A stretch of 64,000 bases of DNA from Microvirga makkahensis (GTDB lineage: Bacteria; Pseudomonadota; Alphaproteobacteria; Rhizobiales; Beijerinckiaceae). Shown here piece by piece: positions 54,625 to 63,460 of this stretch. Below the pieces are notes generated by a model that was given only the letters and a program-made list of their open reading frames with translations, was not told the DNA's origin and ran no database searches. Made by a program: the position numbers and the translations under genes. The stretch lies in the NCBI RefSeq assembly GCF_009830105.1, contig NZ_WURB01000013.1, positions 57,390 through 121,389 on the forward strand. The letters are read 5' to 3'. Within the stretch, counting starts at the first letter, position 1, and the number at the start of each line of letters is the position of its first letter.

Positions 54625-55485
54625 ATGCAGGTCGCAGCAGAACAAAACAGCCGTGTTACGGAGCCGCGCAGCCGTCAATACGAGATCGCGGCGAAGAGTT
54701 CTGGAAAAGAGGGCAGCGGCAAGAGTATCCAATCTGTTGATCGGGCGCTTGCGATTATTGAAGTTCTTTCTTTGAGCGGCGCTCCCTTGATGCTCGGCGA
54801 AATCGCGGCGCTGACGGACATCAATCTCTCTACTTGCCATCATCTCGTCAAAACTCTGGTCAACCGCGGCTATGTAATCTATGCGGGTCGAAGCAGGGGC
54901 TACGCACTGAGTTCCAAGCTGGAGGCTCTGTCCCAGCGTTCGGCCCGGGAGTTCAATCTGGTCGAGTTCGTCCGCCCGAGCCTGCTGCAGCTGAATGCGG
55001 ATCTGCGGGAGGCGGTGCAGATGGCCGTTCTCTGCGGCTCCACCCTGGTGACGCAGGTCCGGCTCGCATCTCAGATTCCTCCTCATGTCGAGTCGAACGA
55101 CATGTCCAAGGTTCATGCGGCCCATGCAGTTGCGACCGGCAAGGCCATTCTGGCGTGGCTGCCGGAGGCCGAGCTGGCCCGCGTCGTGGCCGATACCGGC
55201 CTCGCCGGCTTCACGGAGAGGACGATCACGTCCTTCCCTGCCCTGGTCGAGGAACTGCGTCTGGTGCGGCGGGCGGGATTTGCCGTCTCCGACGGGGAAT
55301 TCCATCCCGACCTCGTCGGCTTTGGCGCCGCCATTCGCGACACCTCGGGAGCCGTGATCGGCGCGATCGGCGTCTCCATTCCCAATCGCCGCGCCACCGA
55401 CACGTACCGGGGTTATATCGCGCGGGCCGTGACGAAATGCGCGAAGGACCTTTCCGGCAGAATGCCGGCGGGCTGCTTCGTGTAA
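54625..55485 (+). CDS. IclR-family transcriptional regulator of the otn region
   Basis: This 286-residue regulator has a winged helix-turn-helix (about residues 35-97, with LMLGEIAALTDINLSTCHHLVKTL) and an IclR effector domain (HAAHAVATGKAILAWLPEAEL, FGAAIRDTSGAVIGAIGVSIP). It is divergent from the leaderless-binding-protein/otnK/otnC operon, with two dyad sites between. It most likely controls that operon and itself, and may also control the polyol dehydrogenase at 41783, which carries a similar site. The ligand is unknown; a tetronate or its oxo form is a guess. Confidence 0.87.
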   Translation: MQVAAEQNSRVTEPRSRQYEIAAKSSGKEGSGKSIQSVDRALAIIEVLSLSGAPLMLGEIAALTDINLSTCHHLVKTLVNRGYVIYAGRSRGYALSSKLEALSQRSAREFNLVEFVRPSLLQLNADLREAVQMAVLCGSTLVTQVRLASQIPPHVESNDMSKVHAAHAVATGKAILAWLPEAELARVVADTGLAGFTERTITSFPALVEELRLVRRAGFAVSDGEFHPDLVGFGAAIRDTSGAVIGAIGVSIPNRRATDTYRGYIARAVTKCAKDLSGRMPAGCFV

Positions 55486-55575
55486 ATCCTCCCGAAGACC
55501 ATTCCGGCTCCGCGGATCGGCCTTCGCGCCTGCGGCGCGCGCGCTGGCGCATGCGCCGGACCGAACCCCTTCCCT

Positions 55576-55684
55576 AGCGCATCGCGCGGAAAAAGCGGAT
55601 CCGGCTTTCCGCCAAGAACGATGCGCTCATCGAATGAATTGAGCATCGGACCCAAAAGCGGATCCAGTCTTGGGTCCGATGCTC
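55576..55684. repeat. Intergenic palindromic elements, family B copies 3 and 4
   Basis: First hairpin: AGCGCATCG (55576-55584) and CGATGCGCT (55619-55627) around an AAAAAGCGGATCCGGCTTT core. Second: GAGCATCGGACCCAA (55641-55655) and TTGGGTCCGATGCTC (55670-55684), perfect 15-base arms. Both keep the AGCGGATCC centre seen in the other copies. Confidence 0.8.
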
Positions 55685-55736
55685 TAAAGACGGTGCCCTG
55701 ACAGGATTTCCGGAGCCCGGGGCAGCAGAGCGCCAC

Positions 55737-55784
55737 GATGCGCCAAGTACCGGATGCGCCAAGTATACGTGCGGTATACGTGCG
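55737..55784. repeat. Clustered direct repeats upstream of gnd
   Basis: GATGCGCCAAGTA occurs twice (55737-55749 and 55753-55765), then GTATACGTGCG twice in tandem (55763-55773 and 55774-55784). GTATAC is itself palindromic. Candidate regulator sites for the pentose phosphate operon, or a local duplication. Confidence 0.55.
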
Positions 55785-55937
55785 TCGTATTCGCGCGTCG
55801 TGCCATGCTTCGGGCACCATCTCGCCGTATCCTCGAATTCCGTTTTCACATCGTCGAAAAGCCTTTTGCGTCAGCGACTTTTCGCATTCGCTGTTCTAGC
55901 GTTGGACACAGTCGCTGCACTGGATCAGGAGGAAACG

Positions 55938-57365
55938 ATGAGCTCAGAGAAGGCCGATGTCGGCGTACTCGGGTTGGGCACCATGGGCGCAATGCTCGCC
56001 CTGAACTTCGCCGAAAAAGGGTTTCACGTCGGATTGTTCAACCGCACAGCGGAAAAAGCAACGAGACTCCGCGACGACAATCCGGAGCTTGGCGGCCGAC
56101 TTCACCCTGCGCGCTCGGTGGAGGCATTCGTTGCCGCGCTGCAATCGCCCCGCGTCATCGTTCTGATGGTCAATGCCGGCCGTGCCGTGGACGACCAGCT
56201 CGACGTGCTGATGCCCCTGCTCGACAAGGGCGACATCGTGATCGATGCCGGTAACACCGACTTCAACGACACCGTCGCGCGGAACCGGCGATGGGAGACA
56301 TCCGGAATCCATTTCGTCGGCATGGGCGTTTCCGGAGGAGAGCTCGGTGCCCGGCACGGCCCGTCCATCATGGTGGGAGGCGACCGGGAGGTCTGGCAAC
56401 GGCTGCGGCCTCTCCTCGAGCCCATCTCCGCGAAATACGAGGGTGAGCCCTGTGTGGCGTGGCTGGGGCCCGACGGGGCCGGACATTTCGTCAAGACGAT
56501 CCACAACGGGATCGAATATGCCGACATGCAGATGATCGCCGAGATCTACGGCATCATGCGCGACGGCATGGGCCTCAGGCCATCGGAGATGGCGACCGCG
56601 TTCGCGGCCTGGAACACCCGGGGCCTGTCCTCCTATCTCATCGAGATCACGTCGGTCGTGCTGGCCGAGACCGATCCCAAGACGGGAGCGCCGATGGTCG
56701 ATGTCATCGTCGACGAGGCGGGGCAGAAGGGCACCGGGCGCTGGTCGGTCATCGAGGCCCAGAGGCTCGGCGTCGGCGCGACCACGATCGAGGCCGCCGT
56801 GTCCGCCCGCAGCGTTTCGTCCCTTCGCGGCGAACGCGTGGCGAGCGCGAGGATTTACGAGGATGTCAGGCCTGCCGCCGCGGGCTTCGACAGGGGCGGC
56901 GCGGGACTGGCGGAGCTCGAGGCTGCGCTCGAAACGGCCAAGATCATCGCCTATGCCCAGGGCTACGCCGTCATGGCGGCCGCATCGAAGGAATACGGGT
57001 GGAATCTGCCCCTGGGCGAGATCGCCCGCATCTGGCGCGCCGGCTGCATCATCCGCTCCGTGTTCCTGCAGGACATCACGAGGGCATACGAGACCAGCAA
57101 CGAGGTCGTGAACCTGCTGCAGGAAAGCTCGTTCGCCAAGCGCGTCAGCGGCGGTCAGCAGGCCCTGCGGAACGTCGTGGCGAAGGCTGCCCTGGCGGGC
57201 ATTCCGGTCCCCGCGCTGTCGGCGGCCCTCGCCTATTTCGACGATTATCGTCGCTCCCGCGGCACGGCGAACCTCATCCAGGGGCAGCGCGACCTGTTCG
57301 GTGCGCATACGTTCCGCCGCCTCGACGAGGACGGCATCCATCATCATCAATGGCCTGCGGTCTGA
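55938..57365 (+). CDS. gnd: 6-phosphogluconate dehydrogenase, decarboxylating
   Basis: This 475-residue long-type Gnd oxidises 6-phosphogluconate to ribulose 5-phosphate with CO2 and NADPH. The Rossmann motif GLGTMG is at residues 12-17, with the NADP-type NRTAEK (35-40). Catalytic Lys 186 is in FVKTIHNGIEYADMQ; GVSGGELGARHGPSIM and the C-terminal RDLFGAHTFRR block are present. AGGAGGAAACG precedes the ATG at 55938. It is first in the gnd-zwf-fbp-tkt-pgl operon. A C4-acid dehydrogenase (LtnD type) is excluded by length and domain content. Confidence 0.95.
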   Translation: MSSEKADVGVLGLGTMGAMLALNFAEKGFHVGLFNRTAEKATRLRDDNPELGGRLHPARSVEAFVAALQSPRVIVLMVNAGRAVDDQLDVLMPLLDKGDIVIDAGNTDFNDTVARNRRWETSGIHFVGMGVSGGELGARHGPSIMVGGDREVWQRLRPLLEPISAKYEGEPCVAWLGPDGAGHFVKTIHNGIEYADMQMIAEIYGIMRDGMGLRPSEMATAFAAWNTRGLSSYLIEITSVVLAETDPKTGAPMVDVIVDEAGQKGTGRWSVIEAQRLGVGATTIEAAVSARSVSSLRGERVASARIYEDVRPAAAGFDRGGAGLAELEAALETAKIIAYAQGYAVMAAASKEYGWNLPLGEIARIWRAGCIIRSVFLQDITRAYETSNEVVNLLQESSFAKRVSGGQQALRNVVAKAALAGIPVPALSAALAYFDDYRRSRGTANLIQGQRDLFGAHTFRRLDEDGIHHHQWPAV

Positions 57366-57382
57366 GAACGGGGGCGGTGAAA

Positions 57383-58861
57383 ATGATCGGCCAGATCTCA
57401 AGGGTGGAGCTTTTCGACTGCGTCATCTTCGGTGGTGGAGGTGACCTGGCCGAACGCAAGCTCCTGCCGGCCCTCTATTACCGCGATCGCGACGGGCAGA
57501 TTCCCGCGGGCTCGCGCATCGTGGGCGTCTCCCGCACCGAGCGTTCTGACGAGGACTACCGGATCTTCGCACAGAAGGCCATCGAGCTTCATGTCGACGC
57601 TGCGGATGTCGAGCCGGAGGCGCTCGCGCGCTTTCTCTCGCGCCTGCATTACCGTAGCGTCGACGCCCTCGGCGACAGCGGCTGGGAGGAGCTGAAGGTC
57701 CTGCTGGACGATGGCGGGAAGGATCGCGTGCGGGCCTTTTATCTCGCTGTCGGGCCCACGATCTTCGGCCCGCTTGCCGCCAAGCTGAAGGCCGAAGGCC
57801 TCGTCCACGACAAGACCCGGCTGGTCATCGAGAAGCCGGTCGGCCGCGACCTGCAATCGGCTCAGCAGCTCAATGCGGATATCGCCCGACATTTTCGCGA
57901 AGATCAGGTGTTCCGCATCGATCACTATCTCGGCAAGGAGACGGTTCAGAACCTCATGGCTCTGCGTTTCGCCAACGTGCTCTACGAGCCTGTCTGGAAC
58001 CACTCCTTCATCGACCACGTGCAGATCACGGTCGCAGAGAGCGTCGGACTGGAAGGCCGTGCCGGCTACTACGACAAGGCCGGCGCCCTGCGCGACATGG
58101 TGCAAAACCATCTACTGCAGTTGCTGGCCCTCGTCGCGCTGGAGCCGCCCTCCACGCTCAAGGCCGACGCCATCCGGGACGAGAAGCTGAAGGTGCTGCG
58201 CGCGCTCAAGCCGATCGATGCGCGCAACGCCTTCCAGGTGACCGTCCGCGGCCAGTATCAGGCGGGAGCGAGCGAAAGCGGCGCCGTCAAAGGCTACCTC
58301 GACGATCTCGGCGAGCGCTCCAGCGACACCGAAACCTTCGTGGCGATCAAGGCGGAGATCAACAACTGGCGCTGGGCGGGCGTGCCGTTCTATCTGCGCA
58401 CGGGCAAGCGCCTCCCGCGCCGCGCATCGGAGATCGTCGTCACCTTCAGGCCCGTGCCGTTCCTCATCTTCGGCGATTCCGCAGGACCGGTTTCGCAGAA
58501 CAGGCTCGTCCTGCGCCTGCAGCCGGGCGAAGGCGTCAAGCAATGGCTCATGATCAAGAACCCGGGCTCGGGCGGCATGCGCCTGCGCCAGGTCGCCCTG
58601 GACATGACCTTCGCGGAGGCGTTCAACATCCGCCAGCCCGATGCATACGAGCGCCTGCTGATGGACGTCATCCGCGGGGACCAGGCCCTGTTCATGCGCC
58701 GCGACGAGGTCGAGGCGGCCTGGGAATGGGTCGATCCCATCCTCAGGGCCTGGAAGGACATCGAGCAGAAGCCCCAGGGCTACGCGTCGGGGACATGGGG
58801 GCCTTCGAGAGCCATCGCCCTGATCGAGCGCGACGGCCGCACGTGGCACGAGCCTGAGTAG
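57383..58861 (+). CDS. zwf: Glucose-6-phosphate 1-dehydrogenase
   Basis: This 492-residue Zwf oxidises glucose 6-phosphate to 6-phosphogluconolactone. The nucleotide-binding motif is GGGGDLAERKLLPAL (residues 17-31); the active-site block RIDHYLGKETVQN begins at Arg 178, with His 181 and Lys 185. NADP+ use is usual. It begins 17 bases after gnd with no strong ribosome site (GGGGGCGGTGAAA). The product goes to Pgl in the same operon. Confidence 0.95.
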   Translation: MIGQISRVELFDCVIFGGGGDLAERKLLPALYYRDRDGQIPAGSRIVGVSRTERSDEDYRIFAQKAIELHVDAADVEPEALARFLSRLHYRSVDALGDSGWEELKVLLDDGGKDRVRAFYLAVGPTIFGPLAAKLKAEGLVHDKTRLVIEKPVGRDLQSAQQLNADIARHFREDQVFRIDHYLGKETVQNLMALRFANVLYEPVWNHSFIDHVQITVAESVGLEGRAGYYDKAGALRDMVQNHLLQLLALVALEPPSTLKADAIRDEKLKVLRALKPIDARNAFQVTVRGQYQAGASESGAVKGYLDDLGERSSDTETFVAIKAEINNWRWAGVPFYLRTGKRLPRRASEIVVTFRPVPFLIFGDSAGPVSQNRLVLRLQPGEGVKQWLMIKNPGSGGMRLRQVALDMTFAEAFNIRQPDAYERLLMDVIRGDQALFMRRDEVEAAWEWVDPILRAWKDIEQKPQGYASGTWGPSRAIALIERDGRTWHEPE

Positions 58862-58903
58862 CTTCGTGAGCAAGGTCATCACCGCGCCAGGAGCGAAACC
58901 CAC

Positions 58904-59914
58904 ATGGACACCCGTTCTATGATGCCATTGTTTCTTGAGGATTATCTCGCGATGTCGGCGACCCGAGATGGACGACTGCGGCCGGTCGCGCAAACCATCG
59001 CGGAAATGGCCAAGGCCGCGGCCGTGGTGCAGGCCGCCATCGCCAGCGCACGCATTCCGCAGCACGCCGAAGCCAACCCGGATCGGGTGAACGCCACCGG
59101 AGACGCGCAAAAGGCGCTCGACGTGTTCGCCGACGAGAGCTTTCTCGCCGCGGCGAAGGCATCGCCCGTCTTCTGCTACGGCTCGGAGGAGCAGGACGCC
59201 CCGGTCGTGCTCGGGAAAGGGTCGCTCGCGCTGGCCATCGATCCGCTCGACGGCTCGTCGAACATAGACACCAATGTCTCCGTCGGAACGATCTTCTCCC
59301 TTCTGCCAGCCCTGGATGAGCACCGGGAGGACCCGGTCCGGATGTACTGCCAGCCGGGCACGCGACAGCTCGCCGCCGGCATCTTCATCTACGGGCCGCA
59401 ATTGCTCTTGGTGGTGACCCTCGGTCTCGGAACGAAGACCTTCATCTATCTGCCCGAACGGGCCGGTTTCGCTCTGCTGCGGACGAGTGCGAGCGTTCCC
59501 GAGGATGCCGCGGAATACTCGATCAACGCCTCCAACAGGCGCCATTGGCCCGCCCATGTGCGGCGCTACATCGAGGATGCCGAGGCCGGCAGGGACGGCC
59601 CCCGACGGCGCAATTTCGGGATGCGCTATGTCGGGTCCCTGGTCGCCGAAACCTACCGCATTCTCCAGCGTGGAGGCGTGTTCCTCTATCCGTCGGACCG
59701 CCGCGACGGCTACGGGAGCGGACGCCTGCGGCAGGTTTATGAAGCCAATCCCATCGCCTTCTGTATCGAGCAGGCCGGCGGGGCCGCCACGAACGGCACG
59801 ACCCGCATCCTCGATCTCGTTCCGGAGACCCTGCATGCCAGGACGCCCCTCGTCTTCGGCTCGAAAGGCGAGGTCGAGACCTTCGCCGGCTACATCGGCA
59901 AGCAGACCATCTGA
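58904..59914 (+). CDS. fbp: Fructose-1,6-bisphosphatase, class I
   Basis: This 336-residue phosphatase hydrolyses fructose 1,6-bisphosphate to fructose 6-phosphate. The metal-site motif DPLDGSSNID is at residues 113-122, preceded by SEEQ (94-97). The phosphate-binding blocks RYVGSLVAETYRIL and GGVFLYPSD are present. It is the only gluconeogenic enzyme in the operon, and would return triose phosphates from tetronate or the pentose pathway to hexose. No RuBisCO or phosphoribulokinase is in the window, so a Calvin cycle role is not supported. Confidence 0.93.
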   Translation: MDTRSMMPLFLEDYLAMSATRDGRLRPVAQTIAEMAKAAAVVQAAIASARIPQHAEANPDRVNATGDAQKALDVFADESFLAAAKASPVFCYGSEEQDAPVVLGKGSLALAIDPLDGSSNIDTNVSVGTIFSLLPALDEHREDPVRMYCQPGTRQLAAGIFIYGPQLLLVVTLGLGTKTFIYLPERAGFALLRTSASVPEDAAEYSINASNRRHWPAHVRRYIEDAEAGRDGPRRRNFGMRYVGSLVAETYRILQRGGVFLYPSDRRDGYGSGRLRQVYEANPIAFCIEQAGGAATNGTTRILDLVPETLHARTPLVFGSKGEVETFAGYIGKQTI

Positions 59915-59950
59915 TCGCGTCAGTTCATAGAAATTCATTCGGAGAAAGAC

Positions 59951-61981
59951 ATGCTGGACCAGGTCCTGAGAGTGCCGCCGAGCCACAACACATGCGCAAT
60001 GGCGAACGCCATCCGGTTTCTGGCGATCGACGCCGTGCAGCAGGCGAATTCGGGCCATCCCGGCATGCCGATGGGCATGGCCGACGTCGCGACCGTCCTG
60101 TTCCGCGACTTCATCACCATCGATCCGGCCGCGCCTGAATGGCCCGACCGGGACCGGTTCGTGCTCTCGAACGGGCATGGTTCCATGCTGCTCTATGCCC
60201 TGCACCACCTCGTCGGCTACCCCGACATGACCGTGGAGCAGCTGCGCTCGTTCAGGCAGCTCGGGTCCAGGACCGCGGGTCACCCGGAATACGGACATGC
60301 TCTCGGCATCGAGACGACGACAGGCCCCCTCGGGCAGGGTCTTGCGACCGCTGTGGGAATGGCCCTCGCGGAGCGCATGCTGAACGCTCGCTTCGGCGAC
60401 GACCTCGTCAATCATCACACCTACGTGTTCTGCGGCGACGGCTGCCTCATGGAAGGCATCAGCCAGGAGGCGATCGATCTTGCCGGTCATCTGAGACTGT
60501 CGAAACTGATCGTGCTCTTCGACGACAACGGGATTTCGATCGACGGTTCGACGGATCTCTCCACGTCGACCGATCAGGCGAGGCGCTTCGAGGCTTCCGG
60601 CTGGAATACCGACCGTGTCGACGGTCACGACCAGGCCGCCATCCATGCGGCGATCATGCGCGCGAGATTCTCGGACAGGCCGACGATGATCGCGTGCAGG
60701 ACGACCATCGGCTACGGCTCTCCCAAGCTCGCAGGCTCGGAGAAGAGCCACGGCGCACCGCTCGGATCGGAGGAGATCGCCGCCACGCGCGCGCAGCTCG
60801 GATGGAATTCCGAGCCGTTCTCCGTGCCGCAGGCCGTCCTGGACGAGTGGAAGGTGGTCGCAGAGCGCGGGGCCGAGGCGCGCCGCCAGTGGGAGGCGAG
60901 GCACGCCCAGTCCCCGAAGCGCGAGGAGTTCGATTCCAGGCTCGCCGGGGCGCTCGGCGAAGGCTTCTCGGCCCTTATGGCGGACTTCCGGCGGCAGCTG
61001 GCCTCGGACGGTCCCAAGCTCGCGACCCGGAAGTCGTCCGAGGTGGCGCTCGGCGTGATCAACGATTTCACCGATCTGACCGTCGGCGGTTCGGCCGATC
61101 TCACGCACTCCGTCTTCACCCTCACCAAGGGCATGGGCGATGTGCAGGCCGGCGCCTATGACGGCCGCTACATCCGTTACGGCATCCGCGAGCACGCCAT
61201 GGGCGCGGTCATGAACGGCCTGTCCCTGCACGGCGGCTTCATTCCCTATGGCGGCACGTTCCTGGTCTTCTCGGACTACATGCGCAGCAGCATCCGCCTT
61301 TCGGCTCTCATGGGCGTGCGGGCCGTCTACGTCCTGACCCACGACTCGATCGGGCTCGGCGAGGATGGGCCGACCCATCAGCCCATCGAGCATCTGACCA
61401 TGCTGCGGGCCACTCCCAATCTTCTGGTCTTCCGCCCGGCCGATGCCGTCGAGACGGCCGAAGCATGGGAGATCGCCCTGACGGCGAACCGGCCGTCGGT
61501 CCTTTCCCTCTCGCGCCAGAACCTGCCCACGCTTCGCTCCGGGGATGCGGAGGAGAACCGGTCGCGCAGAGGCGGCTACATCCTGCGCGACGCTCCCGGC
61601 CGCCGGGACGTGACGCTTCTGGCGGCGGGCTCCGAGGTCGAGATCGCCGTGCAGGCGGCCGGCATCCTGCAGGAGCAGGGAGTGGCCGCCGCCGTCGTTT
61701 CGGTTCCCAGCCACGAACTCTTCCTGGAGCAGGACGCCGCCTACCGCGCGGACGTTCTCGGGAAGGGACCGCGGATCGCCATCGAGGCCGGTGGCGGCAT
61801 GTCGTGGGATCGTCTTCTGGGCGCGGAGGGCCGCTTCATCGGCATGACCTCCTTCGGCGCGTCCGGACCCGCAGCCCAGCTCTATGCCCATTTCGGCATC
61901 ACGACCGAGAAGGTCGTGACCGCGGCTCACGAGATGCTCGAGACAGGGCGCCGCCTCGCCGAGCCGGAGGTGCTGTCGTGA
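59951..61981 (+). CDS. tkt: Transketolase
   Basis: This 676-residue enzyme transfers two-carbon ketol units using thiamine diphosphate. Signatures include the N-terminal [30 protein letters not shown] and the TPP/Mg motif GDGCLMEG (from residue 162), with the central [12 protein letters not shown]. Length is normal. GAGAAAGAC precedes the ATG, 36 bases after fbp. The stop overlaps pgl by four bases. Confidence 0.96.
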   Translation: MLDQVLRVPPSHNTCAMANAIRFLAIDAVQQANSGHPGMPMGMADVATVLFRDFITIDPAAPEWPDRDRFVLSNGHGSMLLYALHHLVGYPDMTVEQLRSFRQLGSRTAGHPEYGHALGIETTTGPLGQGLATAVGMALAERMLNARFGDDLVNHHTYVFCGDGCLMEGISQEAIDLAGHLRLSKLIVLFDDNGISIDGSTDLSTSTDQARRFEASGWNTDRVDGHDQAAIHAAIMRARFSDRPTMIACRTTIGYGSPKLAGSEKSHGAPLGSEEIAATRAQLGWNSEPFSVPQAVLDEWKVVAERGAEARRQWEARHAQSPKREEFDSRLAGALGEGFSALMADFRRQLASDGPKLATRKSSEVALGVINDFTDLTVGGSADLTHSVFTLTKGMGDVQAGAYDGRYIRYGIREHAMGAVMNGLSLHGGFIPYGGTFLVFSDYMRSSIRLSALMGVRAVYVLTHDSIGLGEDGPTHQPIEHLTMLRATPNLLVFRPADAVETAEAWEIALTANRPSVLSLSRQNLPTLRSGDAEENRSRRGGYILRDAPGRRDVTLLAAGSEVEIAVQAAGILQEQGVAAAVVSVPSHELFLEQDAAYRADVLGKGPRIAIEAGGGMSWDRLLGAEGRFIGMTSFGASGPAAQLYAHFGITTEKVVTAAHEMLETGRRLAEPEVLS

Positions 61982-62664
61982 ACGCCATTCCGGTCACTCT
62001 CGCCGGTGCGACCACCCTGACGCGCGTGTCGGAGAGGCTGGCGGCCGACCTCGCCGCAATCCTCCGACAGGCGGTGGGCGAGCGCGGGCATGCCTCTCTC
62101 GCCGTTCCGGGCGGGACGACGCCGAGGGAATTCCTCACCGCCCTCGGCCGGTGCGATCTTCCCTGGCCGCAGATTACGGTCATGCCGACCGATGAGCGCG
62201 ATGTCGCTCCGGACGACATGCGCTCGAACGAACGCATGATCCGTGAATGCCTCCCCCTGGCTTCCGACGGCTACGCTCCCCTGCGCGCGGACGGACGGCC
62301 GCTCGAGGATGCCGCCATGGAGCTTGGGAACCGGCTGGCCCCCCTGCTCCCGCTCGACGCCGTGGTGGTCGGGATGGGAGCGGACACGCACATCGCATCG
62401 CTCTTCCCAGGCGACCCCAGACTCGGGCGGAATGAAAGGGGGGCGTTGCCGCCGGTCGTTCCGTCCTATCCGGCGGGGCTGGAGCCGCGACTGTCCCTCG
62501 CCCCCTCCCCTCTGGCGGCCGCCCGATGGAAGGCACTCCTGATCTCCGGGGATGAGAAGCGCTCGGCATTGACAGCCGCTCTGGAGACGAAGGATCCCGT
62601 GGCCCATCCCGTCTGTCTCCTCTTCGAGAGCGGAGCCTCGCCTCGGGTCTACTGGGCCGAATGA
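61978..62664 (+). CDS. pgl: 6-phosphogluconolactonase
   Basis: This 228-residue lactonase of the DevB/SOL type hydrolyses 6-phosphogluconolactone. It has [35 protein letters not shown] and the catalytic [14 protein letters not shown]. The start is the GTG at 61978, overlapping the tkt stop; the frame from 61465 lies over tkt. With zwf and gnd it completes the oxidative branch in one operon. Confidence 0.92.
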   Translation: MNAIPVTLAGATTLTRVSERLAADLAAILRQAVGERGHASLAVPGGTTPREFLTALGRCDLPWPQITVMPTDERDVAPDDMRSNERMIRECLPLASDGYAPLRADGRPLEDAAMELGNRLAPLLPLDAVVVGMGADTHIASLFPGDPRLGRNERGALPPVVPSYPAGLEPRLSLAPSPLAAARWKALLISGDEKRSALTAALETKDPVAHPVCLLFESGASPRVYWAE

Positions 62665-62973
62665 GAAGGCCCGGACCGGCCGCCCGATGCCGGCTTCATG
62701 GCCGCGTCGGACCCCGAGGATGCGGCCCAAGAGTGGCGTCATCGAGTGGCGTCATCGAGTGGCGTCATCGCCGCGCGACGGAGGAGCGTTGACCGCCGCC
62801 AGGAATGAATTCTGGGCACGGCCGGGCATGTCGGCCCGGCCTTGAACCCGCCCCGTCCCGTCCCCACCTTTCAGTCACCGGGGTCCGGGCCCCTCTGGCA
62901 GTCGCCCAGGCTGCGATGTCGGACTCTCTCACCTGAGGAGAGCTTGAGGCTCCTCCGCTTCTGGGAGACGACT
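62665..62973. other. Spacer with a short tandem repeat
   Basis: 309 bases without a supported gene. It contains the 13-base tandem repeat at 62731-62769 and otherwise nothing recognised. Confidence 0.5.
62731..62769. repeat. 13-base tandem repeat, three perfect copies
   Basis: GAGTGGCGTCATC repeated three times without gap (62731-62743, 62744-62756, 62757-62769) in the pgl-DUF4112 spacer. Confidence 0.85.
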
Positions 62974-63384
62974 GTGACGTCTTACTCTTACGGATCTTCC
63001 CTCGCCGCCGACACCTCCTTCCGCGCCAGCGGCGCGCGGGCGAGGCTCGACACTCTCGCCCGCTTTCTCGACAGCGCGGTGCGCGTGCCGGGAACCAATA
63101 TCCGCTTCGGCGCCGACGCGCTGCTGAACCTCGTCCCGGGCGTCGGCACGCTGACCTCCAAGGGCATGTCGGCCTACCTGATCTGGGAGGCACACCGCCT
63201 CGGGGTGCCTGCCAGGACATTGCTCCGCATGGCGGGTCATGTCGGCGTCGATCTCGTCATCAGCGCGGTTCCCGTGGTCGGCTGGGTCGGCGACGTGTTC
63301 TACCGCTCGAACCTGCGCAACATGGATCTGCTCCGCAAGCACCTGGACGAGGCGCATCCGGTGCCGAACGGTTTCCGGCGCTGA
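62974..63384 (+). CDS. DUF4112 domain protein
   Basis: This 136-residue protein has the DUF4112 pattern: LDTLARFLDSAVRVPGTNIRFGADALLNLVPGVGTLTSKG, YLIWEAHRLGVP, MAGHVGVDLVISAVPVVGWVGDVFYRSNLRN. Two or three hydrophobic segments suggest membrane association. I choose GTG 62974 because GGGAG lies 6 bases upstream; the ATG at 62842 would add 44 residues unlike homologues. Function unknown. Confidence 0.83.
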   Translation: MTSYSYGSSLAADTSFRASGARARLDTLARFLDSAVRVPGTNIRFGADALLNLVPGVGTLTSKGMSAYLIWEAHRLGVPARTLLRMAGHVGVDLVISAVPVVGWVGDVFYRSNLRNMDLLRKHLDEAHPVPNGFRR

Positions 63385-63460
63385 GGCGTTCGTTACGCGA
63401 AGCCTGTCCGGTGACCTCCTCCTCCTCCTCCCGTCCCAAGTGCCGTCTAGAAAGGCGAGA

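Larger units (their letters stand above)
55486..55937. other. Spacer with family B palindromes and direct repeats upstream of gnd
   Basis: 452 bases without a gene. It holds two adjacent family B hairpins (55576-55684) and clustered direct repeats (55737-55784), and presumably the promoter of the gnd-zwf-fbp-tkt-pgl operon. Confidence 0.6.

Noticed and set aside
55576..55784. CRISPR-like repeat cluster
   Set aside because: The repeats are palindromes and short direct repeats without regular spacers, and no cas genes are present.
58112..61930. 1272-codon open frame antisense to zwf, fbp and tkt
   Set aside because: Same reason; its translation is low-complexity in R, G, D and H and matches no family.
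55938..62664. Calvin cycle operon
   Set aside because: Fbp and Tkt are shared enzymes, but there is no RuBisCO or phosphoribulokinase, and zwf, gnd and pgl are oxidative.
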